A stretch of DNA of 64,000 nt, from the NCBI GenBank assembly GCA_020402745.1, contig JADBYZ010000002.1, forward strand, positions 31,615 to 95,614, written 5' to 3'. The translations under genes and the position numbers were made by a program. Position 1 is the stretch's first letter; every line of letters begins with the position of its first letter. Of this stretch, positions 19,166 to 32,871 are shown piece by piece. Below the pieces are notes generated by a model. It was given only the letters and a program-made list of their open reading frames with translations, was not told the DNA's origin and made no database searches. Origin of the DNA: Phenylobacterium sp. (GTDB lineage: Bacteria > Pseudomonadota > Alphaproteobacteria > Caulobacterales > Caulobacteraceae).

Positions 19166-20577
19166 ACCGACGCAGGCCCACTCCCTTTGACCTGGGCCCC
19201 GTCCATTTCGTGGGCATCGGCGGCATCGGGATGAGCGGCATCGCCGAGATCATGCTGCGGGTCGGCTATACGGTTCAGGGCTCCGACGCCCGCGCCAGCG
19301 CCAACACCGAGAGGCTGGAAAAGCTGGGTGCGCGGATCTTCATCGGCCAGGACCCCGGCAACCTGGAGGGAGCCTGCGCGGTCGTCTATTCCACCGCCAT
19401 CCGCCCGGACAATCCCGAGCTGGTCGAGGCGCGCGCCCGCCGCCTGCCCCTCGTGCGCCGGGCGGAGATGCTCGCTGAGCTCATGCGCCTGCAGTTTTCG
19501 GTGGCGGTCGGCGGGACCCATGGCAAGACCACCACCACCTCCATGGTGGCGGCCCTGCTGGATGCCGGCGGCCTCGACCCCACGGTGATCAATGGCGGGA
19601 TCATCAACGCCTACGGCGCCAACGCCAAGGTGGGGCAGGGCGACTGGATGGTGGTCGAGGCCGATGAGTCCGACGGCACCTTTCTGAAGCTGCGCGCCAC
19701 CTGCGCCATCGTCACGAACATCGATCCGGAGCACCTGGACCACTACGGCTCCTTCGACGCTGTCCGGCGCGCCTTCCGCGAGTTTGTCGAGAGCACGCCC
19801 TTCTACGGCTTCGCGGCGGTCTGCACCGATCACCCCGAGGTCCAGGCCTTGGCCGCCCGGGTGGAGAACCGGAGGCTGATCACCTACGGCGTCAACCCTC
19901 AGGCGGAGGTCCGCGCCGAGCGGATCGAAATGGGGCCGGAAGGCTGCCGCTTCGACGCTGTGATCCGGCCCCACGACGGCCCCGCCTTGCGCTGGGAGGG
20001 GCTGCACCTGCCCATGGCGGGCCACCACAATGTGCTCAACGCCCTGGCGGCCCTCGCCGTGGCGCGGGAACTGGGGGTGGGCGAGGACGACGTGCGCAAG
20101 GGGCTCGCCGGCTTCGGGGGCGTGCGCCGGCGCTTCACCACGACCGGCGTCGCCGACGGCGTCCGGGTTATCGACGACTACGGCCACCATCCGGTGGAGA
20201 TCGCCGCCGTTCTGCGCGCGGCCCGGGCGGTCACCGCCGGCAAGGTCCTGGCGGTTGTCCAGCCGCACCGCTATTCGCGCCTGAAGGACTTGTTCCAGGA
20301 CTTCTGCTCCTGCTTCAACGACGCTGACACGGTGATCGTCTCGGACGTCTACGCCGCCGGCGAGACGCCCCTGTCGGGCGCCAGCCGGGACGATCTGGTC
20401 GAGGGCGTTCGCCGCCACGGCCACCGCCGCGTCCTGCCTCTATCCGGACCAGACGCCCTGGCCGCCCTGGTGAAGGCGGAGACCACGCCCGGCGACCTGG
20501 TGGTCTGCCTGGGCGCCGGCGACATCACGGCCTGGGCCTACGCCCTGCCGGGCCAGCTTGAGGCCCTGTCCCCGTGA
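19162..20577 (+). CDS. murC: UDP-MurNAc-L-alanine ligase
   Basis: Adds the first stem-peptide residue. [17 protein letters not shown] is the N-terminal nucleotide loop; [16 protein letters not shown] is the P-loop; [13 protein letters not shown] and [12 protein letters not shown] and [10 protein letters not shown] follow in the expected order. 471 residues. GTG of murB overlaps its stop. Confidence 0.97.
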   Translation: MNRRRPTPFDLGPVHFVGIGGIGMSGIAEIMLRVGYTVQGSDARASANTERLEKLGARIFIGQDPGNLEGACAVVYSTAIRPDNPELVEARARRLPLVRRAEMLAELMRLQFSVAVGGTHGKTTTTSMVAALLDAGGLDPTVINGGIINAYGANAKVGQGDWMVVEADESDGTFLKLRATCAIVTNIDPEHLDHYGSFDAVRRAFREFVESTPFYGFAAVCTDHPEVQALAARVENRRLITYGVNPQAEVRAERIEMGPEGCRFDAVIRPHDGPALRWEGLHLPMAGHHNVLNALAALAVARELGVGEDDVRKGLAGFGGVRRRFTTTGVADGVRVIDDYGHHPVEIAAVLRAARAVTAGKVLAVVQPHRYSRLKDLFQDFCSCFNDADTVIVSDVYAAGETPLSGASRDDLVEGVRRHGHRRVLPLSGPDALAALVKAETTPGDLVVCLGAGDITAWAYALPGQLEALSP

Positions 20578-21491
20578 CCTGGCGGGATCATCTGCCGGAG
20601 GTCCGCGGGCGGCTCCTGCGGGACGAGCCCCTGGCGCCCATCACCTGGCTTCGGGTTGGAGGGCCTGCCGACATCCTCTTCCTGCCGGCGGACGAGGCCG
20701 ACCTCGCCGCCTTCCTGGCGGCGCTCGATCCGGCGGTTCCCGTTACGCCCCTGGGTGTGGGCTCCAACACCCTGGTGCGAGACGGCGGCGTCGAGGGGGT
20801 GGTGATCCGCCTCGCCGGCCGGGCCTTTTCCGGCATCGAAAGGGTGGGCGAACGGCGGATCCTGGCCGGCGCCGGCGCCCTCGACGCCCAGCTGGCCAGG
20901 GAGGCCGCCGCGGCCGGGCTGGCGGGGCTGGAGTTCTACCGGGGTGTGCCGGGTTCGGTGGGCGGGGCCTTGGTCATGAACGCCGGCTGCTACGGCGCCG
21001 AGACGGCGGATGTCCTGGTCGAAGCCCGGGCCGTGACCCGGGACGGCCGCATCGTCCAGGTCCCGGCTTCGGAGATGGGATTCAGCTACCGGCGGTGCGC
21101 CCGGGCGGCCGTCGGTGATCTGATTTTCACTGCGGGCCTCTTTGAGGGCCGGCCTGACGATCCCGCCGCTATCACCGCCCGGATGGACGAGATCACCGCC
21201 CGGCGCGAAGTCAGCCAGCCGATCCGCGAGAAGACCGGCGGGTCGACCTTCAAGAACCCCGAGGGCCACTCCGCCTGGAAGCTGGTGGACGCCGCCGGCT
21301 GGCGCGGCCGGGCCTTCGGCGGAGCCATGTTCTCGCCCCAGCACGCCAACTTCCTGATCAATGTGGGCGAGGCCACGGCCGCCGACCTGGAGGGACTGGG
21401 CGAGACGGTCCGGGCCGACGTCGAGGCGCAGACCGGCGTCCGGCTCGACTGGGAGATCCGGCGGATCGGCCGCCCCGCCGCCGCAGCTTGA
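20574..21491 (+). CDS. murB: UDP-N-acetylenolpyruvoylglucosamine reductase
   Basis: FAD enzyme that reduces the enolpyruvyl group to make UDP-MurNAc. Motifs: [40 protein letters not shown] (flavin site with the catalytic Ser region), [17 protein letters not shown] and [14 protein letters not shown]. 305 residues, type I length. GTG start coupled to murC. Confidence 0.96.
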   Translation: MTWRDHLPEVRGRLLRDEPLAPITWLRVGGPADILFLPADEADLAAFLAALDPAVPVTPLGVGSNTLVRDGGVEGVVIRLAGRAFSGIERVGERRILAGAGALDAQLAREAAAAGLAGLEFYRGVPGSVGGALVMNAGCYGAETADVLVEARAVTRDGRIVQVPASEMGFSYRRCARAAVGDLIFTAGLFEGRPDDPAAITARMDEITARREVSQPIREKTGGSTFKNPEGHSAWKLVDAAGWRGRAFGGAMFSPQHANFLINVGEATAADLEGLGETVRADVEAQTGVRLDWEIRRIGRPAAAA

Positions 21492-21545
21492 CAGGACCCG
21501 CCGTCCGCGCGAGGCCCGACCCCGCCTTTCGAGAGGAGCGCGCCC

Positions 21546-22505
21546 ATGCCGGAAGCTGATTCCCGCCCCCTGGCGGGGCGCCATGTCGCCGTCCTCCTGG
21601 GCGGCCTGTCTTCCGAACGGGAGGTGAGCCTTGTCTCCGGGGCCGCCTGCGCCGACGCCCTTGAGCGGCTCGGCGCGCAGGTCAGCCGGGTCGACGCCGG
21701 CCGCGACCTTGCGCAGGTCCTGTCCCGTCTGAAGCCTGACATCTGCTTCAACGCCCTGCACGGGTCGTGGGGCGAGGATGGGTGCGTTCAGGGCGTGCTG
21801 GAAACCCTGGGCCTGCCCTACACTCATTCCGGCGTGCTGGCCTCGGCCCTGGCCATGGACAAGACCCGCGCCAAGGCGGTGCTGGCGGCGGCGGGGGTTA
21901 CGGTGCCCGGCGGCGGACTGTACGACCGGCGCGAGGCGGCTGCGGGCCACGTCCTGCCGCCGCCCTATGTGATCAAGCCCAACGCCGAAGGCTCCTCCGT
22001 CGGCGTGTTCATCGTCAAGGCCGGCGCCAATTCGCCCCCGGAAGCCATCGCCGCTGAGGACTGGGCCCTGGGCGACCAGGTCCTGATCGAACCCTACATT
22101 CCTGGCCTGGAACTCGCGATCGGAGTCATGGATGGGCGCGCCATGGGGGTCACCGAGATCGTCCCCGCGACCGGGTTCTTTGATTACACCGCCAAGTACG
22201 CCGAGGGGGGGTCGGTGCACATCCTGCCCGCCCGGATTCCCAACGCGACAACTGAGCGCGCGCTGCGAATGGCTGAGGCCGCGCACGACGCCCTGGGGTG
22301 TACTGGCGTGACCCGCTCCGACCTTCGTTATGACGACGTTAACGACATTCTGGTTCTTCTGGAGGTGAACACGCAGCCTGGCATGACGCCGACCTCCCTC
22401 GTCCCCGAGCAGGCCGCCGCGATGGGTGTGACGTTCGACCAGCTGGTGCTCTGGATGACGGAGGACGCCCATGCCCGCGGCCATGCGGGGAGGATCGTCG
22501 GCTAG
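21546..22505 (+). CDS. ddl: D-alanine-D-alanine ligase
   Basis: ATP-grasp ligase that makes the D-Ala-D-Ala dipeptide for Mur[20 protein letters not shown] at the N-terminus, [45 protein letters not shown] and [19 protein letters not shown] are all in place. 319 residues. GAGAGGAGCG a few bases ahead of the ATG is a good ribosome site. Its last 35 bases overlap ftsQ in another frame. Confidence 0.95.
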   Translation: MPEADSRPLAGRHVAVLLGGLSSEREVSLVSGAACADALERLGAQVSRVDAGRDLAQVLSRLKPDICFNALHGSWGEDGCVQGVLETLGLPYTHSGVLASALAMDKTRAKAVLAAAGVTVPGGGLYDRREAAAGHVLPPPYVIKPNAEGSSVGVFIVKAGANSPPEAIAAEDWALGDQVLIEPYIPGLELAIGVMDGRAMGVTEIVPATGFFDYTAKYAEGGSVHILPARIPNATTERALRMAEAAHDALGCTGVTRSDLRYDDVNDILVLLEVNTQPGMTPTSLVPEQAAAMGVTFDQLVLWMTEDAHARGHAGRIVG

Positions 22506-23358
22506 GCCGACCGGACGGGGCGCGGCGACAGCTGCAGCCCGGGGCCGCTCGGCTGCGCCCTCCGGAGGGCTCTCCGCTCAGGCTATTCTCATCGCTGCCC
22601 TCGGCATGCTGCTCGCAGCCTTTGTGGCCATCTTCGCCACCGGCGAGCGGGGCGCGCGACTGGTTGCGACGGTTCAGCAAGACGTCAGTTCACGTCTTGC
22701 TGCGGCGGGCTTCAGGCTTGCCGTTGTCCGGGTCAAGGGCGCCTCTCCCCTGGCAACCGCCGACATCCTGAAATCCGCTGGCCTCTACAAGGACCAGCCC
22801 CTCGTGAGCCTTGATCTTGATGAGGTGCGCCGTCGGATCGAATCTGTCGGCTGGGTGCGCGATGTGCGGGTGGTGCGGCTTCTGCCCGACACCCTTCTGA
22901 TCCAGGTGGTGGAGCGGAGGCAGATTGCCGTCTGGCAGGTCGGCGGGCGTCGTCAGGTCATCGATGTTCGCGGCGCACCGATACCGGAGGCGGATCCCGA
23001 TCAGTTTTCCAACCTGCCGCTCATTGTGGGCGCCGGCGCCAATGTCGGCGCTGCAGACCTTCTCTTTGAACTGAGCCGTCGGCCGGCGGTCCTTTCCCAG
23101 GTTGAAGCCCTGGTCCGTGTAGACCAGCGCCGGTGGGACCTAAGGCTAAAGTCCGGCGGCCTGATCCTTCTGCCTGCGGAGGACGCGGCGGCGGCTCTGC
23201 GCCGGCTTGATGATCTGGATCGGGCTTCCGGCTTGATGCGGATCGGATTTGAGCGGCTGGACCTCAGGGTTCCGGAGGTGGCGGCGGTTCGGCCGCGGCC
23301 TGGAGACATGCAGCCTGCCCCGGCGCAGCAATCCGCGGAAACGTCGGCAGAGCAATAA
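22471..23358 (+). CDS. ftsQ: Cell division protein FtsQ
   Basis: Bitopic divisome protein. A basic, Arg/Ala-rich cytoplasmic head of about 35 residues, one span at about residues 36-56 ([19 protein letters not shown]), then a POTRA domain ([27 protein letters not shown]) and the beta domain ([23 protein letters not shown], typical of FtsQ). 295 residues with a Pro/Gln-rich tail. The start lies inside the end of ddl; this overlap is common in alphaproteobacterial dcw clusters. Confidence 0.92.
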   Translation: MPAAMRGGSSARPTGRGAATAAARGRSAAPSGGLSAQAILIAALGMLLAAFVAIFATGERGARLVATVQQDVSSRLAAAGFRLAVVRVKGASPLATADILKSAGLYKDQPLVSLDLDEVRRRIESVGWVRDVRVVRLLPDTLLIQVVERRQIAVWQVGGRRQVIDVRGAPIPEADPDQFSNLPLIVGAGANVGAADLLFELSRRPAVLSQVEALVRVDQRRWDLRLKSGGLILLPAEDAAAALRRLDDLDRASGLMRIGFERLDLRVPEVAAVRPRPGDMQPAPAQQSAETSAEQ

Positions 23359-23377
23359 CTGGGGGTGTCTTTTGACC

Positions 23378-24697
23378 ATGCTGGAAGCGAGTCGGGAGTC
23401 CCGCGACGGATTGAAGGTGGCCCTGGGCCGTCCGCAGGTGACCGCCGCCGTGGACCTCGGGGCCAGCAAGGTCGCCTGCTTCATCATGAAGCCCGACGGT
23501 GTGCGCCGGGTGGACCGCACCCTCACCACATCGGGGGTGGCCCACGTTCAGTCCCGGGGGGTCCGAAATGGGGCTGTGATCAACATCGATGAGGCCTCGG
23601 AGGCGGTAGCGCAGGCGGTGGAACGGGCCGAGAGCATGGCTGAGGTCCGGGTGCAGGGGGTGACGGTCACCACCTCCGGCGGCCATCTCGCTGGCCGCCG
23701 GATTACAGGGCGGGTATCCCTCGGCGCGCGTCCTATCTCAGACGAAGATCTGGCCCGTGCGATCCGCTCCGCCATGGCCCAGTTCAAGCTCCAGGACCGT
23801 AAGGCGATTCACATCCTGCCTATCTCGTGGGCGGTGGACGCCCAGTCCGGAATACGAGATCCCCGACAGATGTTTGGCCGCACCCTAGGCGTGGAGCTTC
23901 TGGTGGTGACTATCGCCGAGGCCGCTTATCGCGTGCTGGCCACCTGCGTGGAGCGCGCCCATCTGACTTTCGAGGGTATTGCTGCAGCGCCCTTCGTCTC
24001 CGCCCTTGCCGCCCTGGAGGAGGATGAAATGGACCTCGGGGCGGTGTGTATCGACATGGGAGGCGGTTCGACCTCGGCCGCGGTCTTCGCTGGGGGCAGT
24101 TTGGTACATGTCGAGACGGTGCCGGTGGGCGGCCAGCATGTGACCTCGGACATCGCCCGGGGCCTGTCGACTTCCTGGGCCGGCGCGGAGCGGATCAAGA
24201 CCCTGCATGGATCGGCCATCGCTTCGGCCAACGAAGACCGGGAGATGATCGAGGCTCCGCCCCGTGGAGACGACCCCGGCGCGGGGCCTGTGATTGCACC
24301 CCGCTCCCTGCTCAAGGGCATCATCGCCCCCAGGGTTGAGGAGACGATGGAACTCCTTCGCGACCACCTGAAGGCCTCCGGGGCGCCTGTGGAGCCTGGT
24401 GCAGGCCTCATCCTGACAGGCGGCGCCAGCCAGCTCGCGGGGGTCCGAGAAGTCGCGCTGCGGGTCTTCGACCGTCCCGTCCGCCTCGGACGCCCGCGTC
24501 GGGTGCCGCACCTGGCCGACGCTGCGTCGGGGCCAGCCTTCTGCGCCGCGGCGGGCGTTCTCCAGCGCGCCGCCTTCGGTCCGCGCGAGGCGGTTCCAGC
24601 CCGCGCCCTGGTCAACTTCGGCGTTCGCCGCGAGCCCCTCGACGCCCGGACGAATCCTGTCATCCGGGCGGCGGTCTGGCTGCGCGACAACCTTTGA
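23378..24697 (+). CDS. ftsA: Cell division protein FtsA
   Basis: Actin-fold membrane tether for FtsZ. AAVDLGASKVACFIM is the phosphate-1 loop; FRGVRNGAVINIDEAS-type 1C-domain entry, CIDMGGGSTSAAVFAGG is phosphate-2 and ILTGGASQLAGVREVALRVF the adenosine loop. The C-terminal amphipathic helix is AAVWLRDNL. Start set at ATG 23378; a TTG six bases earlier (23372) has a better spacing to GGGGGTG at 23361-23367 and may be the true start. 439 residues. Confidence 0.94.
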   Translation: MLEASRESRDGLKVALGRPQVTAAVDLGASKVACFIMKPDGVRRVDRTLTTSGVAHVQSRGVRNGAVINIDEASEAVAQAVERAESMAEVRVQGVTVTTSGGHLAGRRITGRVSLGARPISDEDLARAIRSAMAQFKLQDRKAIHILPISWAVDAQSGIRDPRQMFGRTLGVELLVVTIAEAAYRVLATCVERAHLTFEGIAAAPFVSALAALEEDEMDLGAVCIDMGGGSTSAAVFAGGSLVHVETVPVGGQHVTSDIARGLSTSWAGAERIKTLHGSAIASANEDREMIEAPPRGDDPGAGPVIAPRSLLKGIIAPRVEETMELLRDHLKASGAPVEPGAGLILTGGASQLAGVREVALRVFDRPVRLGRPRRVPHLADAASGPAFCAAAGVLQRAAFGPREAVPARALVNFGVRREPLDARTNPVIRAAVWLRDNL

Positions 24698-24758
24698 GCT
24701 GATGTCGTCCGCCTTCCGCAGCTGAACCCCAGAATTTGTGCACAGGAAAGCAAGTCCA

Positions 24759-24828
24759 AGCCTCGACGAGGCTCCGACTCGCGCTACTCCATTAACCCCG
24801 AATTAAGGGCGTCAGGGTGACATATTAA
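24759..24828 (+). promoter_or_regulatory. ftsZ control region: palindrome, GANTC site and CtrA-type box
   Basis: In the 203-base gap before ftsZ three signals line up. A 15-base palindrome AGCCTCG-A-CGAGGCT is at 24759-24773. A CcrM methylation site GACTC is at 24776-24780. A perfect CtrA consensus TTAA-N7-TTAA is at 24792-24806, with another TTAA at 24825-24828. In Caulobacter crescentus ftsZ transcription is repressed by CtrA and affected by GANTC methylation (established); conservation of both elements here suggests the same cell-cycle control (inference). The box lies about 95 bases before the ftsZ start codon. Confidence 0.7.
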
Positions 24829-24900
24829 CCCTGTCGTCAGGCTGGTTCTTCTGGGGTGTCCGGGAAAGTCAGTCAATCTGACGGAGGACGCGAGGGTCTC

Positions 24901-26457
24901 ATGGCAATTGCACTTTCCGCGCCGCGCGCGACCGAACTCAAGCCGCGCATCGTCGTCTTCGGCGTGGGGGGCGCCGGCGGGAACGCTGTCAACAACATGA
25001 TTGACGCTGGCCTTGAGGGCGTCGAATTCGTGGTCGCCAACACCGACGCACAGCAGCTGGCCTTCGCCAAGACCGACCGCCGCATTCAGCTGGGCGTGAC
25101 CGTGACCCAAGGGCTGGGGGCCGGCGCCCACCCCGAGGTCGGCATGAGCGCCGCCGAAGAGTCTATCCCCGAGATCGGTGAGCATCTTGACGGCGCCCAC
25201 ATGGTCTTCATCACCGCCGGCATGGGCGGCGGCACCGGCACCGGCGCCGCGCCGATCATCGCCAAGGCGGCCCGTGAGCGCGGCATACTGACGGTAGGCG
25301 TCGTCACCAAGCCCTTCCACTTCGAGGGCCGGCACCGGATGCGCCTGGCCGACAGCGGCATCTCCGAGCTGCAGCGTTACGTCGATACGCTGATCGTCAT
25401 CCCGAACCAGAACCTGTTCCGCGTCGCCAACGAGCGGACGACCTTCGCCGAGGCCTTCGGCATGGCTGACCAGGTGCTGCACTCTGGCGTCCGGTCCATC
25501 ACCGACCTGATGGTCCTGCCCGGCCTTATCAATCTCGACTTCGCGGACGTCCGCACGGTCATGACCGAAATGGGCAAGGCGATGATGGGTACGGGCGAGG
25601 CCGAGGGCGAGGACCGCGCCCTGATGGCCGCCAACAACGCCATTCAGAACCCGCTGCTCGATGAAGTGTCCCTGCGTGGGGCCAAGGCCGTCCTGGTCAA
25701 CGTCACCGGCGGTTTGGATATGACTCTGCTGGAGGTCGATGAAGCCGCCAACGCCATCTCCGAGCAGGTTGATCCGGAAGGCAACATCATCTTTGGCGCC
25801 GCGTTCGATCCAAGTCTCGATGGCCGTATCCGCGTTTCCGTTGTGGCCACGGGCATGGACGGCGCCTCGATGTCAGTGATCGAGCCCCGGTCCTCACGAA
25901 CCACGGCGCAACCACCGCCCCTTCGCTTTGCGGATCCGGCTGTCGCCGAGCCCGTCCCAAACATGGCGCAGCCAGTCTCTGCCGGGCCTGGGTCCGCCCA
26001 GCCGGTTCTCGCCCCGACTCCGGCGGTCGAGATGCCGGCCGAGACGGCGATATTCAATGATCTTTCCTCGGCGTCCCCAAACTTCCTGGCGCCAGAGCAA
26101 GGAGACCTGCTCACATCCTCCAGCGAGCCTGCGGCGCAGATCGAGGCGCTGGTTGAACCCTCGCCGGCTATCCGGCCATACGAGGCGCCCGTGAAGAAGA
26201 TCGTCGACCCTAGCGTTGCGGGCGATGATGATGCGGACGCCATCTTCCCCAATCCAATCGCCGCCTCCCCGCCGCAGTCCCGTTCCTCGGGATTCCGGCT
26301 CTGGGGGCAGAAGCGTCCGACCAGGATGGATCCCCCTCCTGTCGTCGCCTCGCCACGCGCTGGCGGCGCCTTGCCGGTGGAGTCGCCTTCTGAGGCTCCG
26401 GCCCCGGAGGGCGACAATCTCGAGATTCCGACCTTCCTACGCAGGCTGGCAAACTAG
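24901..26457 (+). CDS. ftsZ: Cell division GTPase FtsZ
   Basis: Tubulin homologue that forms the Z-ring. [38 protein letters not shown] (tubulin signature loop) and the T7-side NxDFADV ([12 protein letters not shown]) are intact. GTPase core about residues 15-330, then a disordered linker of about 170 residues rich in Pro/Ala/Ser, as in other Caulobacterales, ending in the conserved C-terminal peptide [11 protein letters not shown] that binds FtsA. Start at ATG 24901 behind GAGGACGCGAGGG; an earlier in-frame codon adds 15 residues without support. 518 residues. The TAG stop runs directly into a dispersed repeat. Confidence 0.97.
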   Translation: MAIALSAPRATELKPRIVVFGVGGAGGNAVNNMIDAGLEGVEFVVANTDAQQLAFAKTDRRIQLGVTVTQGLGAGAHPEVGMSAAEESIPEIGEHLDGAHMVFITAGMGGGTGTGAAPIIAKAARERGILTVGVVTKPFHFEGRHRMRLADSGISELQRYVDTLIVIPNQNLFRVANERTTFAEAFGMADQVLHSGVRSITDLMVLPGLINLDFADVRTVMTEMGKAMMGTGEAEGEDRALMAANNAIQNPLLDEVSLRGAKAVLVNVTGGLDMTLLEVDEAANAISEQVDPEGNIIFGAAFDPSLDGRIRVSVVATGMDGASMSVIEPRSSRTTAQPPPLRFADPAVAEPVPNMAQPVSAGPGSAQPVLAPTPAVEMPAETAIFNDLSSASPNFLAPEQGDLLTSSSEPAAQIEALVEPSPAIRPYEAPVKKIVDPSVAGDDDADAIFPNPIAASPPQSRSSGFRLWGQKRPTRMDPPPVVASPRAGGALPVESPSEAPAPEGDNLEIPTFLRRLAN

Positions 26458-26570
26458 ATCTTGTTCCGATAAATGGGCGCCGGTTATCGGATCGAAACAT
26501 GATCTAGCGTATTGAAATCAGAGCCTGTTTTGTCCTTTCAGACGGTCCGTCTGAAGGGAACAGGCTCTGG
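26457..26570 (+). repeat. Dispersed two-hairpin repeat, copy 1
   Basis: 114-base element also present at 32519 and 55022. The left half is a palindrome (GATCTTGTTCCGATAA ... TTATCGGATCGAAACATGATC), and the right half is a second long inverted repeat (GAGCCTGTT at 26521 pairing with AACAGGCTC at 26559, with an inner TTCAGACGG/CCGTCTGAA stem). The first base G is the last base of the ftsZ stop codon TAG. The right hairpin could also act as a transcription terminator for the dcw operon. Confidence 0.85.
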
Positions 26571-26594
26571 CGCCCTCGCCACTGCGGTGAGATC

Positions 26595-26625
26595 AAGAGC
26601 CCGTCGTTTTCTCCGGTGGGCTCTT
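26595..26625 (+). terminator. Hairpin between ftsZ and lpxC
   Basis: Inverted repeat AAGAGCCC (26595-26602) and GGGCTCTT (26618-26625) with a T-rich loop, followed by ATGTCTC rather than a run of T. It sits just after the dispersed repeat in the 316-base ftsZ-lpxC gap, so the gap seems to hold two successive stem-loops and presumably the lpxC promoter; nothing else coding is seen there. Confidence 0.4.
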
Positions 26626-26773
26626 ATGTCTCAAAGTGGAATCTCGAACCATTCTCGTAGCTTAATCTGAGAAACATTGCGAAACGCAACGTGTTTTGCG
26701 GCGCCGCAGCAAGCTCCCTATCTCCACATTGGCGTCGTTGGCGCTCGTCCTGTGTGTCCCGGAGTCTGAAGCC

Positions 26774-27667
26774 TTGGTCGAATTTGCGTTCCAGCACACC
26801 GTCCGTAATCCGGTCCGGTTCTCGGGTGTTGGTGTTCACACTGGCGAACAGGCGCGGGTCACATTGCTGCCTGCGCCTGCCGATTTCGGCGTGGTCTTCG
26901 TGCGGACGGATGTCCGGGATCGGGATAACCGCATCGCCGTGAGCGGCGAAGCGGTCTGCAAGACACAGCTGGGTACAGTGATCACGAATCTCGCTGGCGT
27001 TACTGTGTCGACCATCGAGCACCTCATGGCCGCCTTGGTCATGTCGGGTGTCGACAACGTCCGGGTGGAGATCGACGGACCTGAGATGCCGATTATGGAT
27101 GGCTCGTCGATCGATTTCATCCGTGGCCTGGATCGCGCCGGCCTGCAGCCTCAGGGCGCTCTTCGCCGGTTTGTTGAGATCACGGATGTGGTCGAGGTGA
27201 TCGAGGGCGACAAGCGCGCGACCCTTCGCCCCTCCGACGGTTTCGAGGTGGCCTTCGAGATTGCCTTCGCTTCCAAGGCCATTGGCCGGCAGGCCGTCGA
27301 CCTCAAGATGGACGCCGAGGCCTTCCGCCGCGAACTCGCCGACTGCCGCACCTTCGGCTTCTTGCATGAAGTCGAGGCCCTTCGCGCCATGGGGCTGGCC
27401 CGGGGCGGCTCCATGGAGAACGTCGTGGTCATCGACGGCGATGAGATCATGAATCCCGAGGGACTTCGCCGTCCTGACGAGTTCGTGCGTCACAAGGCGC
27501 TCGACGCCATCGGCGACCTCTTCGTACTCGGCGCGCCCATGATCGGGCGGTTTGAGGGCGTTCTTGCCGGCCATGCCCTTAACAATGCGGTGGTCCGCGC
27601 CCTTCTGGCGACGCCACATGCCTGGCGCGTCCGCACCCTGGCCCCGGAGATGGCCGAGGCGGTCTGA
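26774..27667 (+). CDS. lpxC: UDP-3-O-acyl-N-acetylglucosamine deacetylase
   Basis: Zinc deacetylase, first committed step of lipid A synthesis. QHTVRNPVRFSGVGVHTGEQARVTLLPAP is the LpxC start; STIEHLMAAL carries the first zinc histidine, and EFVRHKALDAIGDL-type (FVRHKALDAIGDLFVLG) carries the others; LAGHALNNAVVRALL closes the fold. Start taken as TTG at 26774 (preceded by GGAG at 26761), giving 297 residues. The frame is open to 26696, but that would add 26 residues not typical of the family. Confidence 0.93.
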   Translation: MVEFAFQHTVRNPVRFSGVGVHTGEQARVTLLPAPADFGVVFVRTDVRDRDNRIAVSGEAVCKTQLGTVITNLAGVTVSTIEHLMAALVMSGVDNVRVEIDGPEMPIMDGSSIDFIRGLDRAGLQPQGALRRFVEITDVVEVIEGDKRATLRPSDGFEVAFEIAFASKAIGRQAVDLKMDAEAFRRELADCRTFGFLHEVEALRAMGLARGGSMENVVVIDGDEIMNPEGLRRPDEFVRHKALDAIGDLFVLGAPMIGRFEGVLAGHALNNAVVRALLATPHAWRVRTLAPEMAEAV

Positions 27668-27763
27668 GGTCGCTTCCGGCATGCGTGGCGTTTGCGCTGG
27701 CGGCGGCCTCGTGTAGAACCCTGATTGGTCAGGCGCGGGGGCGCGCTCGTGTCCTTTGAGGTG

Positions 27764-28666
27764 ATGGTGTCCGTGTTTCGCAGATCCTGGACCACGCCGG
27801 CCCTTGCCGGCCTGGCCGCCGCCCTTTTCCTTGCCGGATGCGCCGCCCAGCCCTCCAGACCCCGTCTGGTTTACGAGGAGCGTCCCGTCGAACTTCTATT
27901 CTCCACGGGAGCCGCCCGTCTAGACGCCCGGCAGTGGGGCCAGGCCATCGACTATTTCGCCGAGGTCGAGCGACAGCATCCGTACTCGGAGTGGTCCCGG
28001 CGGGCCATCCTCATGACCGCCTATGCCAACTATCAGTCTGGCAAGTACATCGACGCGATTGGAGATGCGGACCGGTTCTTGTCCCTCTACCCGGGCAATC
28101 CTTCGGCGGCCTACGCCCACTATCTGAAGGCCATCTGCTACTTCGAACAGATCGTCGACGTGGGCCGTGACCAGGCTGCCACAGGGCAGGCCCTCGCGGC
28201 CCTCCGAGAAGTGGTCCAGCGTTTTCCCAAGACCGAGTACGCCGCAGACGCCCGGCTGAAGGTCGACATGGTCAACGACCAGCTGGCCGGCAAGGAGATG
28301 GCGGTCGGGCGCTACTATTTGCGGCAGGGCGACACCCTTGCCGCTATAGGCCGCTTCCAGACGGTCATTCAGCGTTATCAGACCACCACCCATGCGCCGG
28401 AAGCCCTCTATCGCCTTGTTGAGGCGAACCTGACCCTTGGCCTCGTGGAGGAGGCGCGGCGGAACGGCGCGGTGCTGGGCTTCAACTATCCCGGTGATTA
28501 CTGGTACCGTGAGGCCTACGCTCTCTTGACTTCGAAGAGCCTCCAGCCGGCTGTGACCCCGCAAGGCAACGCCAAGCGTCGCCTGCCCCTACCTTTCATC
28601 CGGGATCCGTCGAGGACCTTGCCGCCCCAGTCCTCAGGCTTGAGCCCCGCTTCGGGTGAGGGCTGA
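27764..28666 (+). CDS. bamD: Outer membrane protein assembly factor BamD
   Basis: Lipoprotein of the BAM complex. Signal peptide with lipobox LAGC (ALFLAGCAAQ), then tetratricopeptide-like repeats (WGQAIDYFAEVERQHPYSEW; YPGNPSAAYAHYLKAICYFEQI; AVGRYYLRQGDTLAAIGRFQTVIQRYQTT). The start is uncertain: ATG 27764, GTG 27767 and GTG 27773 are all in frame behind GAGG at 27758-27761. About 300 residues. Placed as in Caulobacter between lpxC and recN. A Pro/Ser-rich tail of about 40 residues extends beyond the last repeat. Confidence 0.92.
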   Translation: MVSVFRRSWTTPALAGLAAALFLAGCAAQPSRPRLVYEERPVELLFSTGAARLDARQWGQAIDYFAEVERQHPYSEWSRRAILMTAYANYQSGKYIDAIGDADRFLSLYPGNPSAAYAHYLKAICYFEQIVDVGRDQAATGQALAALREVVQRFPKTEYAADARLKVDMVNDQLAGKEMAVGRYYLRQGDTLAAIGRFQTVIQRYQTTTHAPEALYRLVEANLTLGLVEEARRNGAVLGFNYPGDYWYREAYALLTSKSLQPAVTPQGNAKRRLPLPFIRDPSRTLPPQSSGLSPASGEG

Positions 28667-28726
28667 GCGTCCGATCAGCGGACTGCCGGACTTCCGGTCA
28701 GGCCGATTCGCGGCGAACCTGTCCCT

Positions 28727-32518
<3,792 letters not shown>

Positions 32519-32519
<1 letters not shown>

Positions 32520-32632
32520 ATTATGTTCCTATAAGTGGGAACCGGCTATCGGATCGGAACATGATCTAACGTGTTGAAATAATAGCCGTTTTTCTCCTTT
32601 CGGAGGTTCCGTCTGAACGGAACAGGCTCTAG
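32519..32632 (+). repeat. Dispersed two-hairpin repeat, copy 2
   Basis: Second copy of the 114-base element. It begins with the final G of the ligA stop codon TAG (TTAGATTATGTTCC), reads through the left palindrome (GGAACATGATC at 32556-32566) and ends with CGGAACAGGCTCT. It is more diverged inside the right hairpin than copy 1. Lies at the left side of the cargo inserted after ligA. Confidence 0.85.
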
Positions 32633-32871
32633 GTGAGGATTCCAAATCCCCCAACTTCGAAGGAGATGGGGCGGGGAGAAAGCCCCGTGGAGGAAGGGAG
32701 TAACCGCAGCCGCGTTGCCAGATCTCCGACGCCCCGTTTCTCTGAAAGCGGCTCGGGCGGGAAATCCAGAACCCGTCGCCATATTCTCATGTCATCGTAT
32801 TCCGTGTAACTGTCACCGCGCTCTTTCGTATTCTTACACGCGAGACGCTTTGAAGGTGGGGGGTCACGCAT
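32633..32871. other. Intergenic stretch before the CoaD-like gene
   Basis: 239 bases without a supportable gene. It holds a G/C-rich hairpin (GGGGCGGGGAGAAAGCCCC near 32668-32686) and then becomes noticeably AT-richer from about 32780, marking the transition to the low-GC cargo. A minus-strand frame is open through it, but I regard it as a by-product of the repeat-like sequence. Confidence 0.3.
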
